A stretch of 64,000 nucleotides of DNA from Schleiferiaceae bacterium (GCA_028357285.1 JAOMWM010000005.1:19585-83584); one strand, 5' to 3'. Counted from the first letter of the stretch, positions 9,667 to 20,590 are shown. Numbers and translations: made by a program. The notes: generated by a model not told the origin, from the letters alone.

Positions 9667-10928
9667 TGAATACCGCATCGGCCCATAAAGTCGATCCGAT
9701 TCTTTTAGAAAATCGGCTGTTGGAGTTATCCAGCAGTCGATCTTTTTTTGCCCTATATACATCACAAGGATATGCAAGTAAGTGGGGTGAATACGAACTC
9801 CTTTTTGCATGGGGAGCGAAGGCTGTTTTCGATACTATGGCTCTTAAAAATGGTGCCTTAGAAAGCGGCTGGCGTTTTGGGTTTTTAGGTTACGAATTGC
9901 GTCACGAGTTTGAGCGCCTCTCTAAAGGTAATCCCGCGATAGGACAATGGCCCGAAGCACAATTTTTTGAGCCGGAAGTGGTCGGGACCCTTGATAGAGC
10001 CGGGAATTTAACGGTATATGCGGATGAACCTGCGGATGTTTTGACGCTCGTTTTGGCTACGGAAAAATCAAAGAAAGTAGGCAACACAACTTTAGATTTT
10101 CAGCCAGTGGAGACGCGTGAGTCTTATCTCGAGGCCGTCCGCAAGCTTCAAGATCACATTCAGCGCGGTGATATATATGAGGTGAATTACTGTACTGCAT
10201 TTAAGGCTGAATATGAATCTCTAGACAGTGCGCAGTTGTTTCGACAAATGGCGCAGGCAACGAAGGCACCTTTCAGTGCTTTTGTGAAAATGGACCAATT
10301 GGAACTGCTCTGCACTTCACCGGAGCGTTACATTTTGAAAAAAGGAGACCAATTGTGGTCACAACCCATCAAAGGCACCAACAGAAGGTTAGTTGAAAAC
10401 AATCACGTCCAAGAACGCTTGCTGGTGGCTGATGAAAAAGAGCGCGCAGAAAATGTAATGATTGTCGATCTCGTTCGTAACGATCTAAGCCGTGTGGCCG
10501 CTAAGGGAACAGTTCAAGTGGAAGAGCTTTTTGGAGTTTATCCGTTTAAAAACGTGAACCAAATGATATCGACCGTGACTTGCAAGACTCGAGCAGAAAC
10601 GTCGAATTGGGATATCATTAAGGCCACATTCCCTATGGGATCAATGACGGGCGCTCCGAAGATCAGCGCAATGGAATTGGCAGAACGCTATGAAAAGACG
10701 GAGCGAGGCATTTATTCGGGTGCTTTAGGGTATACCATGCCCAACGGTGATTTTGATTTCAATGTTGTGATTCGCAGTATCGCGCTCGATGCAAAACAGG
10801 GGGTTGCTTCTGCGCATGTAGGCGGCGCAATTACGCTGCTGAGTATCCCCGAGCGCGAATATGAGGAATGTCTGCTTAAAGCGGAATCCCTTCTTCAAAG
10901 TGCGGCCGGTTCCGGTTCGAACCAATAG
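9666..10928 (+). CDS. pabB: aminodeoxychorismate synthase component I
   Basis: Chorismate-binding family; QPIKGTNRR contains the PIKGT Lys signature that distinguishes PabB from anthranilate synthase. Confidence 0.87.
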   Translation: MNTASAHKVDPILLENRLLELSSSRSFFALYTSQGYASKWGEYELLFAWGAKAVFDTMALKNGALESGWRFGFLGYELRHEFERLSKGNPAIGQWPEAQFFEPEVVGTLDRAGNLTVYADEPADVLTLVLATEKSKKVGNTTLDFQPVETRESYLEAVRKLQDHIQRGDIYEVNYCTAFKAEYESLDSAQLFRQMAQATKAPFSAFVKMDQLELLCTSPERYILKKGDQLWSQPIKGTNRRLVENNHVQERLLVADEKERAENVMIVDLVRNDLSRVAAKGTVQVEELFGVYPFKNVNQMISTVTCKTRAETSNWDIIKATFPMGSMTGAPKISAMELAERYEKTERGIYSGALGYTMPNGDFDFNVVIRSIALDAKQGVASAHVGGAITLLSIPEREYEECLLKAESLLQSAAGSGSNQ

Positions 10929-10966
10929 TTGTAATTTTAAGGCATGTACCCAAAGCTCCATTTTCT

Positions 10967-12229
10967 ATGTTAGAGTTAAAGCCAGGATCTAAAGCGGTCT
11001 TAGGATTCAGTGGTGGCGTTGATTCTGTAGTCTTGAGCCAATTTTTGCTGGACCGTTACCACATCCGTCCCTATTTGTTGCACGTAAATTATGGCTTGCG
11101 TGAGGAATCGGAAGAGGATGCGCGTTGGTGTCAGTGGTATGCTGAAGAATACCGATTCGAAATTGAAATTTTGACTGTAGATCCATCGAAAAGATCAGGC
11201 GAAAATGTGCAGAATTGGGCGCGTAAAGTACGGTATGCTTGGTTCCAAGAACGTGCGGAAGCGTTAGGGGCTGAATACATCTTTACTGCCCACCATATGG
11301 ATGATCGCAGGGAAACCTTTTTGATGAATGCGCTTCGTGGTTCTGGATTGATTGGTATTACGGGCATGAACAGTGCTTTAATTACTCGCCCGCTGGCGCA
11401 CCTGGATAAAGGAGCCATATTCGACTACGCAAAAGAGCGCGAGCTGCCCTGGCGGGAAGATGCTTCCAACAAATCCTTGAAATACACCCGGAATAAATTT
11501 AGAAACCTACTCGCACCAATCTTAGATGAGGTAGAGCCCCGTTGGATGGGAGGATTGAAAAAAACAATCGAAAACCTAGAGCGCGACCGAGATCTGTTGC
11601 TTGGCTTCATGTCGCAATGGAAAAGTGAATGGACCATCACTACTGGTGAGGAGATTATGGTAAAAATGGGGCCTTGGGTTCAAAGCGATGTTGGGCAGAA
11701 CCTGTTGTATAAATTGGCCCAACAGATTGATTCCGGTTTCAACTTTGAAGAAGTCGGTCATGTACTCAGAGGTGAGGTGGGGCAAATGACCCGCGGCAGA
11801 AATTATATGTTGATTAAGGACCGAGAACTGTTTTATCTAGTTCCATCCTATGAAAGGAATACGAAGGAGTATATCGTCAGTAATTTCGAATCATTGGATA
11901 AATTACCGTTTCAACTTCAGCTTGAAAGGATGCCAAAATCGGCCTGTATTTTTGATGAGCAACATGAATATCTTGGCGAATCTGCCATAGAGTTTCCCTG
12001 GACGGTCCGTCTCTGGCGTCCTGGAGATATTTTTCGCCCCTTTGGCATGAACGGTTCTAAGAAGGTGTCCGATTTTTTAAATAACCTACGGCTGCCGCGC
12101 CACCGCAAAGAGCAGACCTATGTCGTGCTTCAAAATGATACGATTATTTGGGTTTTAGGCCACCGCATTGCAGAATCGGCTAAAGTTGGTGAAGGGGATA
12201 ACTTCGCCTATCTTGCAACCCTTAATTAA
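10967..12229 (+). CDS. tilS: tRNA(Ile)-lysidine synthetase
   Basis: VLGFSGGVDSVVLSQFL P-loop, TAHHMDDRRET; C-terminal TilS domain WRPGDIFRPFGMNGSKKVSDF. Confidence 0.93.
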   Translation: MLELKPGSKAVLGFSGGVDSVVLSQFLLDRYHIRPYLLHVNYGLREESEEDARWCQWYAEEYRFEIEILTVDPSKRSGENVQNWARKVRYAWFQERAEALGAEYIFTAHHMDDRRETFLMNALRGSGLIGITGMNSALITRPLAHLDKGAIFDYAKERELPWREDASNKSLKYTRNKFRNLLAPILDEVEPRWMGGLKKTIENLERDRDLLLGFMSQWKSEWTITTGEEIMVKMGPWVQSDVGQNLLYKLAQQIDSGFNFEEVGHVLRGEVGQMTRGRNYMLIKDRELFYLVPSYERNTKEYIVSNFESLDKLPFQLQLERMPKSACIFDEQHEYLGESAIEFPWTVRLWRPGDIFRPFGMNGSKKVSDFLNNLRLPRHRKEQTYVVLQNDTIIWVLGHRIAESAKVGEGDNFAYLATLN

Positions 12230-12239
12230 CCTAGCATAC

Positions 12240-14138
12240 ATGAAGCGTTTTTTATTCGCAATTTTCACCCTACTGACCGTTGTCGCTTCCGCGCAACCGA
12301 AGGCCGTAACCTGGTCTACTAGTATTGAGCACACAGAGGAATTTACCCTGCTCACTGTCCATGCTGAAATTGAGCCGGGATGGCATTTATACAGTCAGCA
12401 CCTTGAGGATGGAGGCCCTATCCCAACATCATTTATGTTGGACAGTTCTTCTGCATTTACCGCAGTAGGAAACTGGGAAGAGGGGGAAGCGCACGTTGAA
12501 TTTGATCCCAATTTTGACATGGATTTGGCCTATTTCTCGGAATCGGCCGACTTCACTATAAAACTCCAGCCGCATACTGAGGACTTCACCATCGAGGGCG
12601 AATTGGAGTTCATGGTGTGTAACGATGAAATGTGTTTACCGCCAACTTATGAGGACTTTAAAGCTACCGCCACTGGTGCCCCGGTGCCGTCCATCTGGAA
12701 AGGGATGGGTACGACCTTCTGGCTAGGATTCTTGGGTGGTTTTGCAGCACTCATTATGCCGTGTATTTTCCCAATGATTCCGCTTACCGTGAGTTTCTTC
12801 ACTAAACAAAGCAAGACGAAAGCGGAGGGTATAGTTAAGGCCTCTATTTATGGAATAGGCATTATTGTTATTTATGTAGGGTTAGGGCTTTTAGTGACCC
12901 TGCTTTTTGGAGCGGACAGTTTGAATAAAATGGCCACTAACCCGTGGTTTAATCTCGCATTCTTTGCCTTGTTTGTGGTTTTTGCTGCAAGTTTCTTTGG
13001 CGCTTTTGAAATTACCTTGCCTTCGAGCTGGGTGAACAAAGCGGACGATGCATCGAACAAAGGAGGTATGGTCGGAATTTTCTTCATGGCTTTCACCTTG
13101 AGCTTAGTTAGCTTCTCCTGTACAGGACCAATTATAGGATCGCTCCTTGTTAAGGCTGCTTCTGGTGGATCTTTGCTAGGTCCAGCCGTTGGAATGTTTG
13201 GTTTTGCTCTTGCGCTCGCTATTCCATTTACCCTATTTGCGGCTTTCCCAGGCTGGTTAAATTCCTTGCCTTCTTCCGGAGGTTGGTTAAACACTGTGAA
13301 GGTGACTCTTGGATTTTTAGAATTGGCGTTTGCCTTGAAGTTTTTATCTACCGCAGATATGGTCATGCAGTGGCATTTATTAGAGCGAGAATTATTCCTT
13401 GCCATCTGGGTAGCTATTGCATTCGCAACAGCGCTCTATTTGCTCGGTGCGTTCCGCTTGCCATTAGATAGTCCTTTGCAGAGCATTGGTGTAAGCCGAC
13501 TGTTTATTGCGCTGACTTTCCTAATCATGGGCTTTTACATGCTACCAGGAATCTTTGGAGCTCCTGTGAAACTTATCGCAGGTTTCCCGCCGCCAGAGCA
13601 TTATGCTGAACAGCGAGGCGGGGCCTTTGCACAGCCAAACATCACAACAGTGGTATCCGGCGAACAGGCCAGTGTTCAGACAGAATTAGGCGAACATTGT
13701 CCCAATGGACTTCCTTGTTTTAACGACTATGAAGCGGGTTTGGCTTATGCGAAAGAAGTAGGTAAACCCATCATGATTGATTTCACAGGATGGGGCTGTG
13801 TGAATTGCCGTAAAATGGAAGAAAATGTATGGGTTGATGAACGCGTTCATCAGCGTCTTCGCGACAACGTTGTATTGGTTTCATTATATGTAGATGCGCG
13901 TCCTGAGTTACCGGAAGATGAGCAATACATCAGCGATATTACTGGTCGTAAAATCAAAAACATTGGAAATAAATGGAGTGAATTCCAGGAGGTAAATTTC
14001 CAAGAAGTAAGCCAGCCGCTCTATGTTATTTTAGGCCACGATAACCTGGAGCCTTTGGTAGAGAAAAATGCGTACAATCTCGATGTAGAAGCCTATATCG
14101 AGTGGCTTGACCGCGGAGTTGCAGCATTCGAAAAATAA
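12240..14138 (+). CDS. dsbD: protein-disulfide reductase DsbD family
   Basis: DsbD-alpha, CcdA-like TM core (PCIFPMIPLT) and C-terminal thioredoxin domain GWGCVNCRKME; start ATG 12240 precedes a signal peptide. Confidence 0.9.
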   Translation: MKRFLFAIFTLLTVVASAQPKAVTWSTSIEHTEEFTLLTVHAEIEPGWHLYSQHLEDGGPIPTSFMLDSSSAFTAVGNWEEGEAHVEFDPNFDMDLAYFSESADFTIKLQPHTEDFTIEGELEFMVCNDEMCLPPTYEDFKATATGAPVPSIWKGMGTTFWLGFLGGFAALIMPCIFPMIPLTVSFFTKQSKTKAEGIVKASIYGIGIIVIYVGLGLLVTLLFGADSLNKMATNPWFNLAFFALFVVFAASFFGAFEITLPSSWVNKADDASNKGGMVGIFFMAFTLSLVSFSCTGPIIGSLLVKAASGGSLLGPAVGMFGFALALAIPFTLFAAFPGWLNSLPSSGGWLNTVKVTLGFLELAFALKFLSTADMVMQWHLLERELFLAIWVAIAFATALYLLGAFRLPLDSPLQSIGVSRLFIALTFLIMGFYMLPGIFGAPVKLIAGFPPPEHYAEQRGGAFAQPNITTVVSGEQASVQTELGEHCPNGLPCFNDYEAGLAYAKEVGKPIMIDFTGWGCVNCRKMEENVWVDERVHQRLRDNVVLVSLYVDARPELPEDEQYISDITGRKIKNIGNKWSEFQEVNFQEVSQPLYVILGHDNLEPLVEKNAYNLDVEAYIEWLDRGVAAFEK

Positions 14139-14156
14139 ACTACTTCAAATATTTCT

Positions 14157-14189
14157 AACGCCCGGACAGAACCATCTGCTCCGGGCGTT
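14157..14189 (+). terminator. Intrinsic-terminator-like hairpin after dsbD
   Basis: AACGCCCGGA / TCCGGGCGTT 10-bp stem with CAGA/TCTG inside; weak T-tract. Confidence 0.55.
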
Positions 14190-14200
14190 GTCATTTAGAT

Positions 14201-14620
14201 ATGGAAGCAACGCTAGAAGAACGGTACCGACTACGTCAAGATCAGAAAGTTGTGGGCTATGCAAGGAAAATTGGCGGGCGCACGCTTTTCTTTAGTCGCG
14301 ATGGTTTTTGGTGGTCGGGTATTAAAATTGAACATAACCAGATCGATGAAAGCATCGGTATTTACGATATCGATCGTAAGATGCTTCATGAGTGGGATAT
14401 TGTTGAATACCGTTTAGAAGAAGACCGCGACCGATTAGGTGCCTTTCTTTGGTCAACAAAACGCAAGTGCTTCTGTATTGTAGACGTAAAAGATCCAGAA
14501 ATTGAGGTCCCCTTGTTTGTGGATGACCTTCAGTTATTTCAGCCGAATGACTTGCGATTCAAAGCATACCTCTTTGAAAACCCAGATTTAATGGAAGAGT
14601 TAGGTGTGAGAGACGAATGA
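14201..14620 (+). CDS. hypothetical protein (139 aa)
   Basis: Intact ORF between terminator hairpin and tyrS; no recognised family. Confidence 0.7.
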   Translation: MEATLEERYRLRQDQKVVGYARKIGGRTLFFSRDGFWWSGIKIEHNQIDESIGIYDIDRKMLHEWDIVEYRLEEDRDRLGAFLWSTKRKCFCIVDVKDPEIEVPLFVDDLQLFQPNDLRFKAYLFENPDLMEELGVRDE

Positions 14621-14661
14621 TAGCTATTTTAGCAGTTCAGAACTAACGCATCACAAGCACG

Positions 14662-15942
14662 ATGAACACCAACTTTGTAGAAGAATTAAAATGGCGTGGC
14701 ATGTTACACGATATCATGCCCGATACCGAAGAACTACTGATCCAAGAGATGGTAAGTGGTTATATAGGTTTTGACCCAACAGCAGATTCTTTAGGAGTAG
14801 GAAATATGGTTCAGATCATGACGCTCGTTCATTTCCAACGTGCGGGACACAAGCCGATCGCGCTAGTAGGAGGCGCTACTGGTATGGTGGGTGATCCTTC
14901 AGGGAAAAGCACAGAGCGCAATTTATTGGATTTAGAAACCCTCAATCACAACCTTGATAGCCAGAAGGCACAATTGGCTAAATTCTTAGACTTTGATTGC
15001 GGCGAGAACAGTGCTGAAATCGTCAATAATTATGATTGGTTCAAAGAGTTTGATTTTTTAGGATTCATTCGCGATGTAGGGAAGCACATGAGTGTGAACT
15101 ACATGATGGCGAAGGACAGTGTGAAAAACAGGCTCGAAACGGGAATGAGTTTTACTGAATTCTCGTACCAATTGATCCAAGGTTACGACTTTTACCACCT
15201 TTGGAAGAACAACGGCGTGAAGCTTCAAATGGGCGGCAGCGATCAGTGGGGGAACATCACTACAGGAACAGAGCTCATTCGTCGATTGGGTCGCGGCTCA
15301 GCGCATGCATTGACTACACCTTTAATTAAAAAAGCCGACGGTACTAAATTTGGGAAATCGGAAGGTGGGAATGTTTGGCTGGATCCGAAACGTACGACAC
15401 CGTATGCGTTTTATCAGTTTTGGTTGAATGCTGCCGATTCTGATGCGGAGAACTATATAAAGATCTTTAGTATCGAATCGCGTGAGGTCATTGAGGCGCT
15501 CATCGCAGAACACGCCGAAGCTCCGCACCAGCGTAAACTACAAAAGGCCTTAGCCGAAGAAATAACGATACGTGTTCATAGTCAAGAGGATTTGGAAAAC
15601 GCCCAAGCAGCCTCTCAAATACTGTTCGGAAAGGCAACTGAAGAGCAACTTCGCGGTCTTGATAATGATACTTTAATGAGCGTCTTTGAGGGTGTGCCAC
15701 AGCATGAATTACCGGCTGCTACACTTGATGGCGGACTGGACATTGTCGATGCCTTAGCAGAGGCAACCACTATTTTCCCTTCGAAAGGAGAGGCTAGAAA
15801 AATGGTACAAGGCAATGGCGTTGCCATTAATAAAACGAAAGTGACGGTGGATAAGCAGCTGACTGTAGAAGATGTAGTCGCCGGAAACCTTATTCTCGTC
15901 CAGAAAGGCAAAAAGAATTACTACCTCGTTCGCGTCATTTAA
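14662..15942 (+). CDS. tyrS: tyrosyl-tRNA synthetase
   Basis: [13 protein letters not shown] (HIGH-like), [12 protein letters not shown] (KMSKS-like), C-terminal S4 domain. Confidence 0.96.
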   Translation: MNTNFVEELKWRGMLHDIMPDTEELLIQEMVSGYIGFDPTADSLGVGNMVQIMTLVHFQRAGHKPIALVGGATGMVGDPSGKSTERNLLDLETLNHNLDSQKAQLAKFLDFDCGENSAEIVNNYDWFKEFDFLGFIRDVGKHMSVNYMMAKDSVKNRLETGMSFTEFSYQLIQGYDFYHLWKNNGVKLQMGGSDQWGNITTGTELIRRLGRGSAHALTTPLIKKADGTKFGKSEGGNVWLDPKRTTPYAFYQFWLNAADSDAENYIKIFSIESREVIEALIAEHAEAPHQRKLQKALAEEITIRVHSQEDLENAQAASQILFGKATEEQLRGLDNDTLMSVFEGVPQHELPAATLDGGLDIVDALAEATTIFPSKGEARKMVQGNGVAINKTKVTVDKQLTVEDVVAGNLILVQKGKKNYYLVRVI

Positions 15943-16682
15943 AGCGGTAGGTAATTAAATACGATATCGTCGATTTCTTTCATGAAGCGATCATTTGGGC
16001 GCTGAAAGAAGTAGAACATTCCGTTTTCTCGCTTGGCACTTTCCTTCAGTTTCGCATATTCGAAGGATTCACCTTTGTTTACTAAACAGTAAGGTAGGCC
16101 GCTACGTACGATGAAAAGTGCTTGAAAATCAGGTGTCGTCGGGTTTGTGCTGCGATTCAGATACGCCCAGCATTCGTACCCGTCAAAACGTTGGTATTCC
16201 CATCCATTCTTTTTAAAGGCATCTTTCAAATTATCATTGACGGCACCCAATCGTTGTCCGGAAAAATAGTTTTCTAAGAAATTAGTGGGAAAACTTTTCC
16301 GTTCTAATTCTCTACCCAAGACTTGTCCAGATAAAACGACCTCGTAATATTTAGACATTCGCCTAGCTGTACTTTCCCAAAGTGAGTCTAAAGGATAGCT
16401 TGTATATACTGTTCCAAGCGTATCTTTTTTTGCATTCAGTAAAGCGGCATCGGCCATAACTCTTTTGTCTAATTCATTGACAAAGTCTTCATGAACCCAT
16501 ACGTGTGCAGTTCCTTGGTAATAACCGCTGTTAAAATCCGTTGCGAAAATTCGCACTGAATCACGCAAACTCAAAGTGCCTTCACCGTTAGTGAAATTCG
16601 CTGTTCGTCTTACAACCTGGGCATTACTCAATGAGCAAAACGCTAGAAATGTAAAACAGAAGAAAGTATTTAATTGTCTCAT
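15939..16682 (-). CDS. hypothetical secreted protein
   Basis: N-terminal signal peptide ([22 protein letters not shown]); no recognised domain. Confidence 0.75.
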   Translation of the reverse strand: MRQLNTFFCFTFLAFCSLSNAQVVRRTANFTNGEGTLSLRDSVRIFATDFNSGYYQGTAHVWVHEDFVNELDKRVMADAALLNAKKDTLGTVYTSYPLDSLWESTARRMSKYYEVVLSGQVLGRELERKSFPTNFLENYFSGQRLGAVNDNLKDAFKKNGWEYQRFDGYECWAYLNRSTNPTTPDFQALFIVRSGLPYCLVNKGESFEYAKLKESAKRENGMFYFFQRPNDRFMKEIDDIVFNYLPL

Positions 16683-17680
16683 AGACTAACCATTAAATTA
16701 CAGCCTCTTATTTCACTATTGTCGAGTCGGCCGTAAACTTCAAATGTACCATTTTCAAAAACCCTGCCTTGATCCGATAGTGCTAAAAATGCACAGGTAT
16801 GTTCGTTGGCAAGGTCAATAATCTGCAGCGCCCCGCGGCTCCCGTTCTGTTTCGGTGTATCCAGGGGGTCGGCAATATCTCTAGTGTAGACGCGCATCCA
16901 AGGTGGGCATTTAAAAACATCGGAACCTTTTAGGTATGCTTGGCTAAGTAATTCGGTCATGCCGTATTCACTGTCTAAAGTGGTAACAGGAAAGCTGTTT
17001 CTTAGAAAGGCGTGAACCTCTTCCCGTATCAATTCCTTTCTGCGTCCTTTCATTCCGCCGGTCTCCATAATATGGAGTTCAGGAAAGTGCAATTCAGGAC
17101 CGATTCCAAAGTCGTTGTTCGTGAGCTTTTCAGCAAAATCAAGCAAAGCAAAGGTGACCCCCAATAAAAGTGTGGGACGTTTTTCCGTCTTCAAACGAAT
17201 CAGGATTTCTATTAAATCCTGGTGATTGTATAAATAAAACCCACTTTCCTCTGATTCGCTTGCCTGGATGAGGCCTTCAGCCATGTGGACTAATGACGAG
17301 CCATCTCGCTCTAAATACGAAGGCAATAGTGCCAATACGGTCCAATTCTTTATGGAGCCATATTCTCGCTCGAAACCGGCCAAATAGATTTGATCATATG
17401 CTGACACTGATTTAACGAAATGCAAACTGGGTGTTCCTCCGGTCGTTGTAGAAGAAGAGAATACGGTTTCGGCTTCCCACTCTCCAGTCTTAATCTCATG
17501 TCCCTTAAACTGTTCTACAGGAAAAAATGGAATGGCTTCGAGACTGCGCACGTTCTTTGGATTTCGGCGCAATAAGTCGCACCATTTACGGTAGCGCAAG
17601 TTTTTCGCATACTGCCGTTCAAATACAGCGAGTGCATTTGATTCGAAATTATCTTTTGATATATGGTCGAGGTACGGCAT
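16679..17680 (-). CDS. LuxE/PaaK-like acyltransferase / acyl-protein synthetase-like adenylating enzyme
   Basis: FPVEQFKGHEIKTGEW, SSSTTTGGTPSLHFV, TLDSEYGMTELLSQAY adenylate-forming-type motifs. Confidence 0.8.
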   Translation of the reverse strand: MPYLDHISKDNFESNALAVFERQYAKNLRYRKWCDLLRRNPKNVRSLEAIPFFPVEQFKGHEIKTGEWEAETVFSSSTTTGGTPSLHFVKSVSAYDQIYLAGFEREYGSIKNWTVLALLPSYLERDGSSLVHMAEGLIQASESEESGFYLYNHQDLIEILIRLKTEKRPTLLLGVTFALLDFAEKLTNNDFGIGPELHFPELHIMETGGMKGRRKELIREEVHAFLRNSFPVTTLDSEYGMTELLSQAYLKGSDVFKCPPWMRVYTRDIADPLDTPKQNGSRGALQIIDLANEHTCAFLALSDQGRVFENGTFEVYGRLDNSEIRGCNLMVSL

Positions 17681-17681
17681 A

Positions 17682-17706
17682 AAAAAACCCGCGCCTGAGG
17701 CGCGGG
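17682..17706 (-). terminator. Intrinsic terminator for the TonB-dependent receptor gene (minus strand)
   Basis: CCCGCGCC-TGA-GGCGCGGG perfect 8-bp stem; minus strand runs into TTTTTTT then ATG of the next gene. Confidence 0.88.
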
Positions 17707-17731
17707 TCTAAATTAGTTAATCGCAGTGAGG

Positions 17732-20590
17732 TTAAAGCGAGTATCTGAAGCTCAATTTAAACGTCCGTCCTGGTGCCCATGTGCTAAAGAATGGGGAATG
17801 GCTATTGTAGCTACGGAAAATACGATCACGCGTATCGTCCATAATATTGTTTACGCCAAACCCTAATTGGTATTGACGATCTGCACCGAAGTTTTTCAAT
17901 AGGTTGAAGTTCAAACTGTGGAACGGTACCTCAAAAACATCTGGGTTGTCGGCTACACCAACAATGTATAGTTTTTCACCTTGCACATTATAAAATAGAC
18001 CGCCTTGCCATCCGTTTTTAGGATTGTTGTAACTCAATCCAGCATTTATTAGATATGGACTTTGGCCTTGCATCGCTCTGGTTTCACTAATGACTTCCCC
18101 TTCTCGAGCAGAAGCTACACGCGCAGCGAACTCCGAAGAGTCTCTTGTCACAGAAGATAAAATGTAAGAGAAGTTAGAATTTAGTTCTAAGTACTTCATT
18201 CCGATGAAACCTAGATTTTTGCGAACCTCAAATTCCGCCCCGGCTACAGTTGCGTTACCCACGTTTCTTGGCTGGAAATTAGAAGGTGCAGCAGCAGAAT
18301 AGGCTACCAATTCAATCGGATTTTGGAAGTATTTATAAAATCCTGACAATCCTATGGTTTGTCCGCCTTCGAAGAAATATTCGTAGCGGAAATCTAAATT
18401 GCTAATGGTAGTAATGGTAAGATCAAGATTACCGATAAACGTGATACCTGTGAGGACATCTTCGATCTGCGCAGCACTCTTTTCTTTGAACGAAGGACGT
18501 GCTACTGTGCGGAAGGCGCCAAAACGAAGGTTTGAATTTTCGTTAACGCTATAAATGAGTGAAGCAGTAGGGAATAGGTTGAAGTTATTCAAGACTGGCT
18601 CCCATTGGTAATTGATCCCCGTTCCAGGAGCAGCAGCCTCTTGCTGGTCTACACCGGTATAGAACTGGTCGTAGCGCTCCATGCGAAGACCTACTACAAT
18701 TTTTGTCAGTGGGTTCAAGCTGAATTCCTCATGAATGTATCCCGCGAGATTGCTTTGGATACCCTGGTATGCGTTATTCGCTTCGTAGTTTCCGCTGTAG
18801 TAGGTACCTGCATCTGTGATGACATTCCAGACAAAGTCCTCAGAGAGCAATTCATCTGCTTCACCGGTAAGCGGATTTAAATTTCCTAACGATTTCGCAC
18901 GCAACTGGTAACGTAAAATCTCGTAATCACGGTATTTGAAGGTATAGCTCGCGCCGTATTTCATTTTTGCATCTCTTCCGCGAACTTCATGACTCCGGGT
19001 AAAGTCTAATCTGTTCGCAAGATTGAATTCATTCAATTCGCGCCAAATGCGATTTGGGAACCCAGTTTCTCCTGGAGCAATAGCAAAAGTGTTATCCTCT
19101 GTTCTATAGGATGTCGAACGGATGTCTTTGTCTGCGATGCTACTAAAAGTAGGGGCAATGCGCCAATCGATTTTTAATTTATTATCGTCGCGACTGTGTT
19201 GGCCGTTGAACAAAGCGGAGGTGATGGAACGCTGCGAATATTCTAAGTTGTCTCTAGATCCAACAAATGAATTTTCAATGGACGACGTCTCCTTGAATTT
19301 ACCCGTACGACTTTCGCCATTTTGCAAATGCATTACGGTGAATCGGTACTTATCGTTGTCATCTTTAATGGAGTAACCGAAAAGACCACTCATAAATACA
19401 TTACTTATGGCTAATGAACCCACTTGAGTGCGGTCCGCCTGAAGCGCATAATCTGTAGGCTGATTTCCTTTACGGTAAAAGTTCTGCTCGTACATGCGGG
19501 TGCTGTCTACCCCAAGGGTGCCGTAAAAAGTGGTGTTCGCTTTGTAGGAGAAGGATCCGTTGTAACCAACGGTTTTACCGTTCTCTTTTTTAATTTGATT
19601 TCCGCCGCTTATACCTAAAGATCCATTCAGTGGCATGGACTGCGCTTTCGCGCCCAATACCGGAGAAAAGCCCTGCGTTAATTCCGTTGTGATCGGGTCG
19701 TCCAGGGCAGGGTTAGGAATTCCTTCATAGATGTAATTCTGAGGCAGCGGATTCGTACGGAAACCACTGTCGAATCCTAAGAAATCTGTTACTGAACCTT
19801 GGTGGCCTAGGCCTTGAATGAGATGCATTGCAGGATTGTAACTCAACGATGAGCTTATGTTCAGTGTCTTTTTAGTTGGAAAATCGACCAATTCGATATT
19901 GACTAAACCCCCGGAGAAATCTGCAGGTAAATCTGCAGTAAGCGTTTTGAGTACTACAATATTCTGTAAAATATTGGTTGGAAAAATATCCATCTGGAGC
20001 GAGTTACGGTCCGGATCAAGCCCAGGAATATCCATACTCATTAATTGCGTTTTCGTGTAGCGGTCACCGAGACCACGGACAAACACGTATTTTCCACCTT
20101 GAATACTCACCCCAGGAACACGAGTTACCGCAGCCGCAGCGTTTCCATCCCCGATACGTTTAAAATTCTGTGCGGAAATACCGTCCATTACGGTGGCCGA
20201 TTTTCTCTTGACATCCAACAACGCACTTTCAGTATTTCGCATTGCAGAGGCAGTTACTGTAACGGTCATCAGCTCGTTAGTCGTAGGTTTGAGGCGTAAA
20301 TTCTCAAAAGCTACCACTTCATCCGCAACTACTTTCACATCGGGAATGATCAGGGTAGTTAATCCAAGGAAGCTAATTTCTAAGCTGTACGTCCCTGGTG
20401 CAAGGGATAATTCAAAATGTCCATCGAAATCGGTAAAAGCAACTGCATTTTCACTGGGAATTTGGGCATTTGCATAAAACAATGGTTCACTTGTTTCGTA
20501 TTCATAAACGGTACCTCTGATAATTCCGTTTTGAGCGGCTACTGCAGTGCTCAATACTAAAGCACAATAGATGGCGATTTTTCGAATCAT
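17732..20590 (-). CDS. TonB-dependent receptor with N-terminal carboxypeptidase-regulatory-like domain
   Basis: GIIRGTVYEYETSEPLFYANAQI...TDFDGHFELSLAPGTYSL, plug domain MDGISAQNFKRIGDGNAAAAVTRVPGVSIQGGKYVFVRGLGDRY; start placed at ATG 20588-20590 (upstream extension overlaps a terminator). Confidence 0.92.
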   Translation of the reverse strand: MIRKIAIYCALVLSTAVAAQNGIIRGTVYEYETSEPLFYANAQIPSENAVAFTDFDGHFELSLAPGTYSLEISFLGLTTLIIPDVKVVADEVVAFENLRLKPTTNELMTVTVTASAMRNTESALLDVKRKSATVMDGISAQNFKRIGDGNAAAAVTRVPGVSIQGGKYVFVRGLGDRYTKTQLMSMDIPGLDPDRNSLQMDIFPTNILQNIVVLKTLTADLPADFSGGLVNIELVDFPTKKTLNISSSLSYNPAMHLIQGLGHQGSVTDFLGFDSGFRTNPLPQNYIYEGIPNPALDDPITTELTQGFSPVLGAKAQSMPLNGSLGISGGNQIKKENGKTVGYNGSFSYKANTTFYGTLGVDSTRMYEQNFYRKGNQPTDYALQADRTQVGSLAISNVFMSGLFGYSIKDDNDKYRFTVMHLQNGESRTGKFKETSSIENSFVGSRDNLEYSQRSITSALFNGQHSRDDNKLKIDWRIAPTFSSIADKDIRSTSYRTEDNTFAIAPGETGFPNRIWRELNEFNLANRLDFTRSHEVRGRDAKMKYGASYTFKYRDYEILRYQLRAKSLGNLNPLTGEADELLSEDFVWNVITDAGTYYSGNYEANNAYQGIQSNLAGYIHEEFSLNPLTKIVVGLRMERYDQFYTGVDQQEAAAPGTGINYQWEPVLNNFNLFPTASLIYSVNENSNLRFGAFRTVARPSFKEKSAAQIEDVLTGITFIGNLDLTITTISNLDFRYEYFFEGGQTIGLSGFYKYFQNPIELVAYSAAAPSNFQPRNVGNATVAGAEFEVRKNLGFIGMKYLELNSNFSYILSSVTRDSSEFAARVASAREGEVISETRAMQGQSPYLINAGLSYNNPKNGWQGGLFYNVQGEKLYIVGVADNPDVFEVPFHSLNFNLLKNFGADRQYQLGFGVNNIMDDTRDRIFRSYNSHSPFFSTWAPGRTFKLSFRYSL

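Noticed and set aside
12872-13405. 177-aa minus-strand ORF inside dsbD
   Set aside because: Low-complexity Lys/Asn/Pro-rich translation antisense to a well-supported membrane protein; shadow ORF.
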